In this document: positions 5,992 through 14,251 of the stretch, in pieces | Layout: every line of letters begins with the position of its first letter | Position numbering within the stretch: the stretch's first letter is position 1 | From: Candidatus Anoxychlamydiales bacterium | Lineage (GTDB): Bacteria; Chlamydiota; Chlamydiia; Chlamydiales; SM23-39 | NCBI GenBank assembly: GCA_011064865.1 | Contig: JAAKFX010000007.1 | Location: forward strand, 1 to 26,211 | Direction of reading: 5' to 3' | DNA length: 26,211 nucleotides | Position numbers and translations under genes: made by a program | The notes under the pieces: generated by a model | The model's input: only the letters and a program-made list of their open reading frames with translations | Databases searched by the model: none | What the model was told of the DNA's origin: nothing

Positions 5992-7197
5992 ATGAAAATA
6001 CTATCTCATGGACATGTCTTAGGGGGCGCTTTTTTAATTGCCGGCACTTCAATTGGTGCTGGAATGCTAGCTCTTCCCATTGTTAGTGCAATGGGTGGGT
6101 TTTTACCATCGATTTTAATCTATATTATCTGTTGGGCTATTATGAGTGCAACTGGGCTTCTATTTTTAGAAATCTCACTTACTATGAAAAAAGGCTCTAA
6201 TATTATTTCAATGGCTGATAAATACTTAGGCCGAGGTGGAAAAATATTTAGTTGGATTATCTATCTTTTTTTGTTTTATTGTTTATTAATCGCTTATATC
6301 TCTGGTGGGGGAGCTTTTATAAAAAGTATAGTCGGGGATGCTATATCTTTGAATTTAGCAGCTATAATTTTTGCTGTAATTTTTGGCTCTATCGTTTATA
6401 TCGGAGCTTTAGCTATTGATAGATTGAATATCTTATTAATGATAGGCCTTTTAATTAGTTACTTTCTTTTTATAATTTTTGGAGCTAAACATGTAGATAT
6501 TTTGAACTTACTACATATGCAGCCAAAAGCCGCTGTTTTTGCTTTTCCTGTGATTTTACTCTCTTTTGGCTATCAAGGAATAATTCCATCTTTAACCTAT
6601 TACATGAAAAAAGATTATAAAAAGATTAGAGCTGCAATTATTTTAGGGACATCTTTAGCTTTTTTAGTCTACCTTGTTTGGGAGCTTTTAATATTAGGTA
6701 TTATTCCATTAGAAGGTAAATTCGGTCTTAAAGAAGCTATAGGGCAAGGTGGCGATGCTATCTCTTTATTTAAGTCCTACACAAATATTAAAGCTGTTTA
6801 CTATGTTGGTCAGTTTTTTAGCTTTTTTGCTATCACAACCTCTTTTTTAGGTGTCTCAATGGGACTTTTTGATTTTATAGCAGATGGCTTTAGAATTCAA
6901 AAAAAGGGAATAAAAAAGTTGCTTATCGCTTTAATCACATTTCTGCCACCAATAGCCATTACTTTGATAAATCCTCATCTTTTTCTAACTGCTCTAAATT
7001 ATGCCGGTGGTATCGGAGGCGCTCTTTTATTAATATTGTTACCAACAATCATGGTTTTTTCTAAAAGATACATAAAAAAAGAGAAAGATCTACATCAACT
7101 CTTCGGTGGTAAAGTAGTTTTATTCATTATTTCTATTTTTGTTGTTTTTGTTTTATTTACTGAGATATTTCAAGAAATAAGTAAAATTGTTACTTGA
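5992..7197 (+). CDS. tyrP: Aromatic amino acid permease, TyrP/Mtr family
   Basis: The 401-residue protein is an integral membrane permease of the hydroxy/aromatic amino acid family, importing tyrosine or tryptophan with protons. The N-terminus GGAFLIAGTSIGAGMLALP is the hallmark of this family (first helix with an unwound GTSIGAG). About eleven hydrophobic helices follow, with GFLPSILIYIICWAIMSATGLLFLEISL, a conserved LLSFGYQGIIPSLTYYM near the middle and a final helix before residue 395. The length matches E. coli TyrP (403). Chlamydiae usually carry one or more copies, fitting their amino-acid parasitism. No clear Shine-Dalgarno precedes the ATG, and a T13 tract lies just upstream. The next gene starts close downstream. 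Whether tyrosine or tryptophan is carried cannot be read from the sequence. Confidence 0.9.
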   Translation: MKILSHGHVLGGAFLIAGTSIGAGMLALPIVSAMGGFLPSILIYIICWAIMSATGLLFLEISLTMKKGSNIISMADKYLGRGGKIFSWIIYLFLFYCLLIAYISGGGAFIKSIVGDAISLNLAAIIFAVIFGSIVYIGALAIDRLNILLMIGLLISYFLFIIFGAKHVDILNLLHMQPKAAVFAFPVILLSFGYQGIIPSLTYYMKKDYKKIRAAIILGTSLAFLVYLVWELLILGIIPLEGKFGLKEAIGQGGDAISLFKSYTNIKAVYYVGQFFSFFAITTSFLGVSMGLFDFIADGFRIQKKGIKKLLIALITFLPPIAITLINPHLFLTALNYAGGIGGALLLILLPTIMVFSKRYIKKEKDLHQLFGGKVVLFIISIFVVFVLFTEIFQEISKIVT

Positions 7198-7229
7198 TAC
7201 TATTTATCTTTTCATATATTTATCAAATT

Positions 7230-7862
7230 ATGAAGGGAAATATAAATAAACTGCTTGTTATTATTACAATGTCTGTAGCAATAGTTTTTTCTACAACCGC
7301 TTTTTTTGTAGATCTTGTGATTCCTAAAAGTATAAATATCGAAAATGGGCTTAGTTTTGGAAAAAAAGATTCAAATGTTGAGTTTGTGTTTTTCGAAGAT
7401 TTTAAATGTAAATATTGCAAAAAATATGCAACTGAGATTTTCCCTCAAGTAAAAGAAAAATACTTAGATACACAGAGAATTCATTATACAATCATTCCTC
7501 TTGCTTTTATCTATGGATCTAAGATAGTCGCCAATGCTGCTATAGCTATTTATGAGCTTAAAAAGGATCAGTTTTTTGAGTTTATTAAAATAGTTTCTGA
7601 AAAAAAAGCTAAAGTTGAGACCAAAGAGCAACTAATCGAGATTGTATCTAAGCTAGATGGAATTAATATGGAAGTTTTTGAAGAGTTTTTAGAAAATGAA
7701 ATTTTTAATCAGTATCTGAAAAATAACTTAGCAAATGCTGAGAAAATTATGCCTTCTTTTGAGGTCCCTTCAGCTTATATCAATGGTCATAAAGTTGACA
7801 TAGATCAAATTATAAATAAAATTGAAGAGAATTTAAACTCTATGGAATTTCAATATGATTAG
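7230..7862 (+). CDS. DsbA-like thiol oxidoreductase (membrane-tethered thioredoxin fold)
   Basis: A 210-residue protein when started at ATG 7230 (MKGNINKLL); an upstream in-frame TTG at 7194 is less likely because it overlaps the permease stop. An N-terminal hydrophobic segment (8-28) is a signal anchor that places the rest in the periplasm. The thioredoxin fold follows: VEFVFFEDFKCKYCKKY with the redox pair C60-x2-C63 (CKYC), a long helical insert with IIPLAFIYGSKIVANAAIA, and near the end EVPSAYINGHKV with the cis-proline loop. This is the DsbA/DsbG/BdbD-type architecture (thioredoxin_4 style). It overlaps the DsbB-like gene by 8 bases, so the two form a disulfide-forming pair, as in Chlamydia (dsbB beside dsbG-like). 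Oxidase rather than isomerase activity is inferred from the partner and the lack of a dimerisation domain. Confidence 0.88.
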   Translation: MKGNINKLLVIITMSVAIVFSTTAFFVDLVIPKSINIENGLSFGKKDSNVEFVFFEDFKCKYCKKYATEIFPQVKEKYLDTQRIHYTIIPLAFIYGSKIVANAAIAIYELKKDQFFEFIKIVSEKKAKVETKEQLIEIVSKLDGINMEVFEEFLENEIFNQYLKNNLANAEKIMPSFEVPSAYINGHKVDIDQIINKIEENLNSMEFQYD

Positions 7863-8262
7863 CTTTGTGAAAAGATATTCAATCTATTTTGCTTGGTGTA
7901 TAGCTCTAATAGCTACTATCGGCAGCTTATATGTATCTAATATCTTAAATATGAAGCCTTGTGTATTTTGTTGGTATCAAAGAATCTTTATGTTTCCGCT
8001 CGCTATCATATTAGGCATAGCCGTCTATAAAAAAAATAGAAAAATCGGTAGTTATGTAATCGCCCTTCCAATACTTGGAGGAGTTATAGCTTTTACTCAG
8101 TCTATTTTTTCCTATTTTAATATCGCGTCTTTAGTTTGTGGGTTTGATTGTTTAGAGAAAACGAGTAAACTATTTGGATTTTTTGATATGTCAATAGCTA
8201 GTTTTTTCGCATTTGGAGCAATTACTTTTTTTCTCATATTTGCAAATAAAAAAAAGAAATAA
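7855..8262 (+). CDS. dsbB: DsbB/BdbC-like disulfide bond formation membrane protein
   Basis: A 135-residue protein with four predicted membrane helices (about 8-30, 42-58, 66-88 and 110-131). The quinone-side pair is in KPCVFCWYQRIFMFPL (C36, C39; CxxC plus the WYQR motif diagnostic of DsbB/BdbC). A second periplasmic pair is in VCGFDCLEK (C95, C99). The family re-oxidises the DsbA-like partner and passes electrons to quinone. The length fits the short BdbC type (about 135-145) rather than the E. coli DsbB (176). The start overlaps the preceding DsbA-like gene by 8 bases, implying coupled translation. The gene ends 9 bases before the convergent ATPase gene, leaving no room for a separate terminator. 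Confidence 0.93.
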   Translation: MISFVKRYSIYFAWCIALIATIGSLYVSNILNMKPCVFCWYQRIFMFPLAIILGIAVYKKNRKIGSYVIALPILGGVIAFTQSIFSYFNIASLVCGFDCLEKTSKLFGFFDMSIASFFAFGAITFFLIFANKKKK

Positions 8263-8271
8263 GTCTTAAAA

Positions 8272-9513
8272 TTAATATAAAAATCCAAATAACCAAAGTG
8301 GGATTTTTTTTCCGATTCCTATCTCTATATTATCGCACGCAATATATCCTGTTTTTTCCGATCGAATTTGTTTGAAATTCTTATTTTTTCCACCAACTTC
8401 AAAAATATAGTTTTTATCAATGCAAAAATCTCCATTTTTAGGCAGTGTAACTATATGACCTTTAGCCATCTGACAAAGAAAAAAAGTTTCTCGAATGGTT
8501 CCCGATTTTGCTTCTTTTGAAGTTGAAATTGCATTGAGTTGATTTGGATTATTGAGATATACTTTTTCTGAGGATTCTAATTTTTTAAATTTATCTGTTG
8601 ATCTACTTATTGATATGATTAAATCAGCATCTTCTAAATGTTTAAAATAAGATTTTAGAGTTCTATGATCGTTTATTTCAAGTATTTGTAAAATTTTTTG
8701 CCAATTTGGTATGAATGGTACTAAATCGGATATAAGTATAAGAAGCTGTTTAATTTTTTTTATACTACTACCAGTTAATTTAGGAAATATTGAAGCTAGA
8801 TCTGATTCAATCGTTGTATGCATGTTTTGTTCTAAAGTAATTTGATAGAGATTTTCATTTTTATTTAATTCTAAAAAATATGGATAATATCCAAATTTGA
8901 GATACTTTTGAAATAATGGCAAAATCTTCAAATTTTGTTCATTTAACTCCTTGTTAATTTTAAAAGCTATTTTTTCATGATTTTCACAAATATCTTCTAA
9001 ATCATATGAATTTAATTTTATTTGATAAGTTAATTCTAAATATTCTCTAAAAGACATACCTCTCATTTTATATTTAATTGCTCTTCTTGAAAGATCATGA
9101 CTTCGTTTATAAATTTCTAAAGCAGAGCTACCAGACGCTAATATTTGCAGATCATCAAAAGTATCATAAATACTTTTTAATTCTTTAGCCCAATTTTGAT
9201 ATTTATGAACTTCGTCAAAAGCTATCCATTTGCCTCCATAATTCACAAACTCTTCAGCTATTTCATATAAAGTTTCAGATCCTATTTTAAAATGATCTGC
9301 TTGAATATATAATATCTTATCACTCAAGATATCCCCATTTACATTACCCAATAGGCTTTGAACCAATGTTGTAGTCTTTCCAACTCCTCTTTGGCCAATT
9401 ATCAAAGATAATCTATTATCACTAAATTTGGCGGACCTGATTAGATATCTTTTATATGGATGGTTTTTGATCGATAAAAATCGTCTGCTTAATTTTTGAA
9501 GCTCCTCAAACAT
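8272..9513 (-). CDS. AAA-type ATPase with DUF4143 C-terminal domain
   Basis: This 413-residue protein has an N-terminal AAA_14-type domain: Walker A GQRGVGKTTT (40-49), Walker B GGKWIAFDEVHKYQNW (93-108) and a sensor-like LASGSSALEI (125-134). The C-terminal DUF4143 part includes a helical/winged segment (LILISDLVPFIPNWQKILQ ... HRTLKSYFKHLEDADLI) and a nuclease-like end: GDFCIDKNYIFEVGGKNKNFKQI keeps an E-x-G-G-K in the place of the (D/E)xK site of related domains. Such ATPases are widespread, often patchy and mobile, and their biological role is not established. The promoter is unusual: a near-consensus sigma70 promoter threaded with three 12-base palindromes 33 bp apart. The start ATG has AAGGA about eight bases upstream. 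The gene faces dsbB convergently. Confidence 0.9.
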   Translation of the reverse strand: MFEELQKLSRRFLSIKNHPYKRYLIRSAKFSDNRLSLIIGQRGVGKTTTLVQSLLGNVNGDILSDKILYIQADHFKIGSETLYEIAEEFVNYGGKWIAFDEVHKYQNWAKELKSIYDTFDDLQILASGSSALEIYKRSHDLSRRAIKYKMRGMSFREYLELTYQIKLNSYDLEDICENHEKIAFKINKELNEQNLKILPLFQKYLKFGYYPYFLELNKNENLYQITLEQNMHTTIESDLASIFPKLTGSSIKKIKQLLILISDLVPFIPNWQKILQILEINDHRTLKSYFKHLEDADLIISISRSTDKFKKLESSEKVYLNNPNQLNAISTSKEAKSGTIRETFFLCQMAKGHIVTLPKNGDFCIDKNYIFEVGGKNKNFKQIRSEKTGYIACDNIEIGIGKKIPLWLFGFLY

Positions 9514-9527
9514 TTTCTCTGTCCTTA

Positions 9528-9539
9528 GGAATGCATTCC
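9528..9539. promoter_or_regulatory. Palindromic operator-like site 1
   Basis: GGAATGCATTCC is a perfect 12-base palindrome (followed by an extra C). It lies in the 5' leader of the ATPase gene, between the predicted transcription start (about 9551) and the Shine-Dalgarno, so a protein bound here would block elongation or ribosome loading. Confidence 0.65.
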
Positions 9540-9557
9540 CATGTTTTTATATAAATT

Positions 9558-9586
9558 ATTGTAATGCATTCCCAGTTTTTTGTCAA
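9558..9586 (-). promoter_or_regulatory. Near-consensus sigma70 promoter of the DUF4143 ATPase gene
   Basis: On the minus strand TTGACA (9581-9586) and TACAAT (9558-9563) are separated by exactly 17 bases, an almost ideal housekeeping promoter. The predicted start is near 9551, giving a leader of about 38 bases. Operator-like palindromes lie before, inside and after it, which argues for a strong promoter held under repression. Confidence 0.7.
9561..9572. promoter_or_regulatory. Palindromic operator-like site 2
   Basis: GTAATGCATTCC differs from the palindrome by one base, and the altered side is exactly where it overlaps the -10 box (TACAAT on the minus strand). The site fills the downstream half of the spacer between -35 and -10. 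Its centre is 33 bp from site 1. Confidence 0.65.
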
Positions 9587-9593
9587 AAATATG

Positions 9594-9605
9594 GGAATGC
9601 ATTCC
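9594..9605. promoter_or_regulatory. Palindromic operator-like site 3
   Basis: GGAATGCATTCC, identical to site 1 and preceded by another G, is centred exactly 33 bp from site 2 and just upstream of the -35 box. All three sites therefore fall on about the same helix face (roughly three turns apart). Confidence 0.65.
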
Positions 9606-9657
9606 GGTCTATATTTATAAACAATTAGTATGCAAATGGTTAAGAACGAAATTTTTA

Positions 9658-12222
9658 TTATTGCAAATGCATTTTTTCTTCAGCATGTTTAATAGCGCTA
9701 GCTATATAGTGGGTTTTTCTGCCAATAATTTTATATAAACCCTCTTTTACAAGCATACAGATCAAAAACCAAACAAGTATATAGGCCCAAGAAAAAGCTA
9801 CATATTTCCAACCAATCCCTACAAAATCATTAGTTCCAATACCGTAAACAGAGAGACCTGTTCCGATTATCTGAGAGACTAAAGTAGCTAAAAAGAACTT
9901 TATCTCAGGGTGTGGTTTTGACCAAATAGCTCTGGTATTTCTAGTTAGATATATGGTTAGATTACCACCACATAAGATCCCCATAAATGCGAGTGTTCTT
10001 AAATGGTAGAATTTTATGGTTGCATCAGTTATTGAGGCAAACCAATAATGATCTCCAATCCAATAAAGACCGAAGGTAGATATTACTCCAGCAATAGCTA
10101 ATCCAATTGCAATTGTTAAAATCTCTTTCATGTTCCAAGAGGATGGATTTTTATCAATTGGCATACGATCATAAGCGATCATCATGATAGGTACATCGTT
10201 TAAAAGAGCTATTAATATAATCATTATAGCTGTAAGGGGATGATCATTAAAAACCAGCATCGATAAAAGTAAAAATAGTAATAATCTACAAGTTTCTGAA
10301 ATCCTATACATAGCGTAGCTTTTCATGCGATTGAAAATCTTTCTAGATTGTTCAACAGCGTGGGCAATGACGAGAAGTCCAGGTTCTGTTAAAACTATGT
10401 CAGCTGCTTCTTTTGCAGCATCGGTTGCCCCACTTACAGCAATTCCGATATCTGCTTGTTTTAAAGCTGGAGCATCATTTACCCCATCACCTGTCATTCC
10501 AGTTATATGACCTTTATGTTGCAAAGCTTTAACAATATCAAATTTATGTTGAGGATAGACTTGAGCAAAACCATTCGCCTCTTCAAAGATATTATCTTTG
10601 TTATTTTCATTTTTCTCTTCTTCAGCTTGTCTTTTTTCAAGCTCAGTTACAGATATTATATTGGAGCCTAAATCAAGTTTAACTGATAGCTCTTTTGCAA
10701 TAGCTTCATGATCTCCAGTTACCATTTTAACATCTATACCCATACCTTTTATATATCCTAGAGTCTCTTTGGTATCATCTCTTGGAGGATCAAACATTGG
10801 TAGAAGCCCTAAATAGTGCCATTTGCCATTTTGATCAGTTTTTGCAACCCCGAGTGTTCTATATCCTTTAGCCGCAAAAACTTCAATTGCACTCATGACT
10901 TTTTGAGATAAATCCTCTGACTCTTCAACCATTTTAAGAATTACTTGTGGAGCTCCTTTAGCAGCTTGAATAGTAGTTCCATCTTTTTGTTTAACTACTG
11001 CAACTGCTTTTTTGATAACAGGATCAAAAGGAGTGAACTTTTCTCGCATGTATTCATTTAAAACATCTTTATTTTCTAATTTCTTAAATATAGCTTCATC
11101 AATTGCATCTCTTCCATCTGGATTTGATGCTAAACAAGCTATAGTTAAAACCTCATTTGGATCTTTTGATTCAAAAAGCTGAATATCCCCAACTGTAAGT
11201 TCATTTTTCGTTAAAGTTCCTGTTTTATCGGAACATAAGATATCCATATTAGCCATCTCTTCAACGGCTGTTAGCTTTGAGACAATAGCTTTCATTTTAG
11301 CAAGCCTACCAGCTCCAATAGCCATTGTAGCAGAGAGTACCGCTGGCAAGGCTATAGGAATTCCTGCTATTACTAATACTAGTATAAAGATAACAATTTG
11401 ACCGAGACTTTCATGCAGTACATGCTCAATTTCAATTCTATAAAGAGATACAACTAAAATGATAGCGCAAATTGTGAGCGTTAAAAAAATTAAAAAATCA
11501 CCAATTCTAATGACAGCTTGTTGAAAGTGAGATTTTGTTTTAGCTTCACTAACTAATTTTGCAGTTTTTCCGAAAAAGGTATTCATTCCAGTTTCTGTTA
11601 CAACTCCATTCATTTCACCGGTTTTGGCAATTGTTCCTGAAAAAGCTATATCTTGCTTTTTTTTAGTAACAGGAAGAGACTCTCCGGTTAATGCAGATTG
11701 ATCGACTGTTAAATACTCTCCAGAAACAAGTTTGAGATCTGCTGGGATAATATTTCCAAGTTTTACACCTATAATATCTCCTGGCACAATCTCTTTTGCT
11801 AAAATATCTACCCATTTACCATCTCGAAGAGCTCTTGCATGTAGAGCTAGCTTTTTTTTCAAAGCTTCAATTGCATTGCCCGCTTTAAATTCTTGAAAAA
11901 AGCCAAGTGCAGCATTGATTATTAACATAGCCATTATAACGATAAAATCTGGCCATTTTTGTAAAACTCCAGATAAAATTGCAGCGATTTCGATCATCCA
12001 AGGAATTGGTCCCCAAAAAAAAACAAGTAATTGTTTGAATATTGATCGTTTTTTCTCTTCTAAAGCATTTGGACCATATTTTTCTAATCTTGCTTTCGCT
12101 TCACTCGATGTTAAACCTTTTTCTGCATCGACGTCTAAATTTTTCAAGACCTCTTCATTTGTCATTTTAGCAAATGGAGATTCTGTTTGTGATTTAATAT
12201 TTTCTGTTTTTTCTTCTGGCAT
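9658..12222 (-). CDS. Plasma-membrane-type H+-exporting P-type ATPase (P3A)
   Basis: This 854-residue cation pump is full length without a C-terminal regulatory extension (plant and yeast pumps are 900-950). Features: cytosolic N-terminus (SSEAKARLEKYGPNALEEKK), TM1-2 with WGPIPWMIEIAAILSG and GFFQEFKAGNAIEAL (the Asn of plant AHA2 TM2 is kept), actuator TGES (179-182), TM4 AGIPIALPAVLSATMAIGAG (286-305), typical of the P3A class, phosphorylated Asp in SDKTGTLT (D332), nucleotide domain with KGAPQVIL, MVTGDHEAIAKEL and TGDGVNDAPALKQADIGIAV, and TM6 LLNDVPIMMIAYDRMP with the membrane Asp expected for proton transport. It is divergent from the holin-like/trkH pair across a 172-base gap. Proton export is by family; other monovalent or divalent cations are less likely. 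Confidence 0.92.
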   Translation of the reverse strand: MPEEKTENIKSQTESPFAKMTNEEVLKNLDVDAEKGLTSSEAKARLEKYGPNALEEKKRSIFKQLLVFFWGPIPWMIEIAAILSGVLQKWPDFIVIMAMLIINAALGFFQEFKAGNAIEALKKKLALHARALRDGKWVDILAKEIVPGDIIGVKLGNIIPADLKLVSGEYLTVDQSALTGESLPVTKKKQDIAFSGTIAKTGEMNGVVTETGMNTFFGKTAKLVSEAKTKSHFQQAVIRIGDFLIFLTLTICAIILVVSLYRIEIEHVLHESLGQIVIFILVLVIAGIPIALPAVLSATMAIGAGRLAKMKAIVSKLTAVEEMANMDILCSDKTGTLTKNELTVGDIQLFESKDPNEVLTIACLASNPDGRDAIDEAIFKKLENKDVLNEYMREKFTPFDPVIKKAVAVVKQKDGTTIQAAKGAPQVILKMVEESEDLSQKVMSAIEVFAAKGYRTLGVAKTDQNGKWHYLGLLPMFDPPRDDTKETLGYIKGMGIDVKMVTGDHEAIAKELSVKLDLGSNIISVTELEKRQAEEEKNENNKDNIFEEANGFAQVYPQHKFDIVKALQHKGHITGMTGDGVNDAPALKQADIGIAVSGATDAAKEAADIVLTEPGLLVIAHAVEQSRKIFNRMKSYAMYRISETCRLLLFLLLSMLVFNDHPLTAIMIILIALLNDVPIMMIAYDRMPIDKNPSSWNMKEILTIAIGLAIAGVISTFGLYWIGDHYWFASITDATIKFYHLRTLAFMGILCGGNLTIYLTRNTRAIWSKPHPEIKFFLATLVSQIIGTGLSVYGIGTNDFVGIGWKYVAFSWAYILVWFLICMLVKEGLYKIIGRKTHYIASAIKHAEEKMHLQ

Positions 12223-12332
12223 AAAAAACCCTCAAAATGGCTAGTAGATAATAATTATCTTATTAATTCTCAAATAACAATATATAAGTTTTTAATCTAC
12301 TAAAAAAAATATATAAGAGAAAAATAAATTAA

Positions 12333-12360
12333 TTGATTAATTCGCTTATTTAATTACAAT
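12333..12360 (+). promoter_or_regulatory. Likely promoter of the holin-like/trkH unit
   Basis: TTGATT (12333-12338) and TACAAT (12355-12360) are 16 bases apart, with a predicted start near 12367. A ribosome binding site (AAGAGGA, ending 12390) precedes the ATG at 12395. The rest of the 172-base divergent gap is A/T-rich and would also hold the H+-ATPase promoter. Confidence 0.5.
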
Positions 12361-12394
12361 GCAAATTGGAACATAAAACATATAAGAGGACAAA

Positions 12395-12655
12395 ATGAAT
12401 AAATTACATATTAAAGCATTTACTATAGCTTGCGGAATAACCTGGGGGCTTGCAATGCTATTTTTAGCTTGGGTCTCTTCATTTGGTTGGGGAATTAGAG
12501 ATGTGTCTGTTATTTCAGGTTTATATCTTGGATATGCTCCAACATTTTTAGGCGGAATTGTAGGAGCTCTTTGGGGTTTTGTCGATGGTGCGATTGGAGG
12601 CTTTTTACTGTCATATTTTTATAATCTGCTTTTAAAAAAGTTTAAAAAAAAGTAA
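12395..12655 (+). CDS. Small membrane protein of the type often annotated 'bacteriophage holin'
   Basis: An 86-residue protein with an N-terminal KAFTIACGITWGLAMLFLAW helix, a short loop with VISGLYLGYAPTFLGGIVG, and a second glycine-rich hydrophobic segment with GALWGFVDGAIGGFLLSYFYNLLLKKFKKK, ending in a basic cytosolic tail. This pattern (ACGI.WG near the start and GxxWGFVDGxIGG near the end) is what I remember of a small family labelled bacteriophage holin in environmental bacteria, with no phage context. A channel or accessory membrane role is more plausible than lysis: no endolysin is near, and the stop codon is immediately followed by the trkH ATG. It is likely co-transcribed with trkH and may modulate transport. 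The family name is from memory and its function is unproven. Confidence 0.7.
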   Translation: MNKLHIKAFTIACGITWGLAMLFLAWVSSFGWGIRDVSVISGLYLGYAPTFLGGIVGALWGFVDGAIGGFLLSYFYNLLLKKFKKK

Positions 12656-14191
12656 ATGACATTTAAATTTCATCAAAAGATTCACATAAAGGCCATCTTT
12701 GGAAACGTTGGCCTTTTTTTATATATCCCAGCTTTTATGGCTTTTATTACTATTGGGATTAGTCTTGTTTTTCAAGAGTATTTTGCAATATTACCTCTTC
12801 TTATAACAGGAGTAGTGAATCTATTAATTGCATACATTTTACATAGGTTTTGTTTTGAGCCACAAAAAGTACATCTTTGGGATGCGATGATATCTATTGC
12901 ACTTGCTTGGTTTTTTTGTGCTATATTTGGAGCTATAAAATATTACACTGTAGCAAAAGTATCTCTAGCTTTAAATATATCCGTAGATTCTGTTTATCTA
13001 CTCACAAAACCTATCAATGCTCTTTTTGAATCCTTTTCAGGTTTTACAAGTTCAGGACTCACTATGCTTGATAAAGTATCTACTCTTCCAAAGACAATTC
13101 AATGGCTAAGATCTTTTCAGCAATGGGTTGGAGGAGTTGGTCTTATCATTTTTGTACTATCTTTAATAGAGCCAAAAAGTGAAGAGTATCAGCTCTATTT
13201 TGCTGAAACCAAATCAAAAGGATTTAGAAAATCTCTTTTAAACACAACAAGATCAATAATTTTGATCTATTCTATCTTTACAGTTTTAGGAATTGTATTA
13301 TTTTCTTTAGCTAAAATGGATATTTGGGCTGCTATCAACCATTCAATGTCAGCAATCTCAACAGGTGGTTTTACAATTACTGATAATAGCTTTGTTGGAT
13401 ATTCCAATATCATTCAAATAATCGCCATGTTTTTATTGATACTCGGTGCTATGAGTTTTACACTTCATTATAAAATTTTTATCCAAAGAAAGTTTTTAGA
13501 TTTTTTTAAAAACATTCAAAATAGAGTCTTTTTTATACTTTTAATAATCGGCTCCATTTTAATAATTTCAATAAATCTAAAACTAAATCATTTTATAAAT
13601 TATGTTTTTCAATGGATCTCTTCTTTAGCAACTTGTGGATTTTTCTCTCAAAAAATAGCAAATCTAACTACAGCGACAAAATTTTTGATGATTATGGCAA
13701 TGATAATAGGAGGCTGCTCTGGATCTACTGTCGGTGGTTTAAAAATTCGAAGAATCATTTTTTTATTTCAATCTCTCACCCTTCGCATAATCGCTTTTAC
13801 AATTTTAAAAGAGAAAAAAGTTTTAACTAAAAAAAGACAGCCTAAAAAAGAAGATCCATCAGGTGTTTATCTACCTGAGAGTCACAAAACAGAGAGACTC
13901 TATGAAGCCTCTGTTTTATTTTTTCTTTGGATTCTAACTCTTTTTTTAGGTGTTTTTGTGCTTCTTTTATTAGAGCCCGAGAAAAAAATTATAGATATCT
14001 TTTTTGATGTTACATCTGCAATGAGCAATGTTGGCCTCTCAACCGGTGTTACAATAGACTCTTTAAAAACATTTAGCAAAATCATTTTTATCTTCTTAAT
14101 GTGGCTTGGAAGATTAGAGATTATTCCTATTTTAGTTCTCTTCATTAGCTTTTTTTATTCTTGTCCTAAAAAAATTCCTCAAAAAAAATAA
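12656..14191 (+). CDS. trkH: TrkH-type potassium transport membrane subunit
   Basis: This 511-residue protein is the K+-conducting subunit of a Trk/Ktr system. Four pore loops with the selectivity glycine are visible: FSGFTSSGLTML (127-138), SAISTGGFTI (232-241), SSLATCGFFS (322-331) and AMSNVGLSTGV (about residues 458-468). The intramembrane gating loop GGCSGSTVGGLKIRR (352-366) is classic TrkH. About ten transmembrane helices are predicted. The ATG follows the stop of the holin-like gene without a gap, so translation is coupled. No TrkA/KtrA regulatory RCK subunit is in the window; it could be elsewhere. The neighbouring H+-ATPase could generate the potential that drives uptake. The first codons contain a terminator-like hairpin (12688-12720), which may reduce transcription of trkH relative to the small upstream gene. 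Confidence 0.92.
   Translation: MTFKFHQKIHIKAIFGNVGLFLYIPAFMAFITIGISLVFQEYFAILPLLITGVVNLLIAYILHRFCFEPQKVHLWDAMISIALAWFFCAIFGAIKYYTVAKVSLALNISVDSVYLLTKPINALFESFSGFTSSGLTMLDKVSTLPKTIQWLRSFQQWVGGVGLIIFVLSLIEPKSEEYQLYFAETKSKGFRKSLLNTTRSIILIYSIFTVLGIVLFSLAKMDIWAAINHSMSAISTGGFTITDNSFVGYSNIIQIIAMFLLILGAMSFTLHYKIFIQRKFLDFFKNIQNRVFFILLIIGSILIISINLKLNHFINYVFQWISSLATCGFFSQKIANLTTATKFLMIMAMIIGGCSGSTVGGLKIRRIIFLFQSLTLRIIAFTILKEKKVLTKKRQPKKEDPSGVYLPESHKTERLYEASVLFFLWILTLFLGVFVLLLLEPEKKIIDIFFDVTSAMSNVGLSTGVTIDSLKTFSKIIFIFLMWLGRLEIIPILVLFISFFYSCPKKIPQKK
12688..12720 (+). terminator. Terminator-like hairpin inside the 5' end of trkH
   Basis: AAAGGCCA (12688-12695) pairs with TGGCCTTT (12709-12716) around a 13-base loop and runs into seven Ts (12714-12720). 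The form is that of an intrinsic terminator, but it lies in codons 11-22 of trkH. It may attenuate the operon when translation is slow, or be a coding coincidence. Confidence 0.4.
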
Positions 14192-14251
14192 AAAAAAACT
14201 TTTCAACAAGTAGCGTAAGCAATAAATTAAAATAAAAACTTTTGAGGTCTT

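Noticed and set aside
9528..9605. CRISPR-like array or plasmid iterons
   Set aside because: Only a 12-base palindrome is conserved, the intervening 21 bases are partly similar AT-rich promoter DNA, and there is no cas or rep gene; promoter overlap favours operators.
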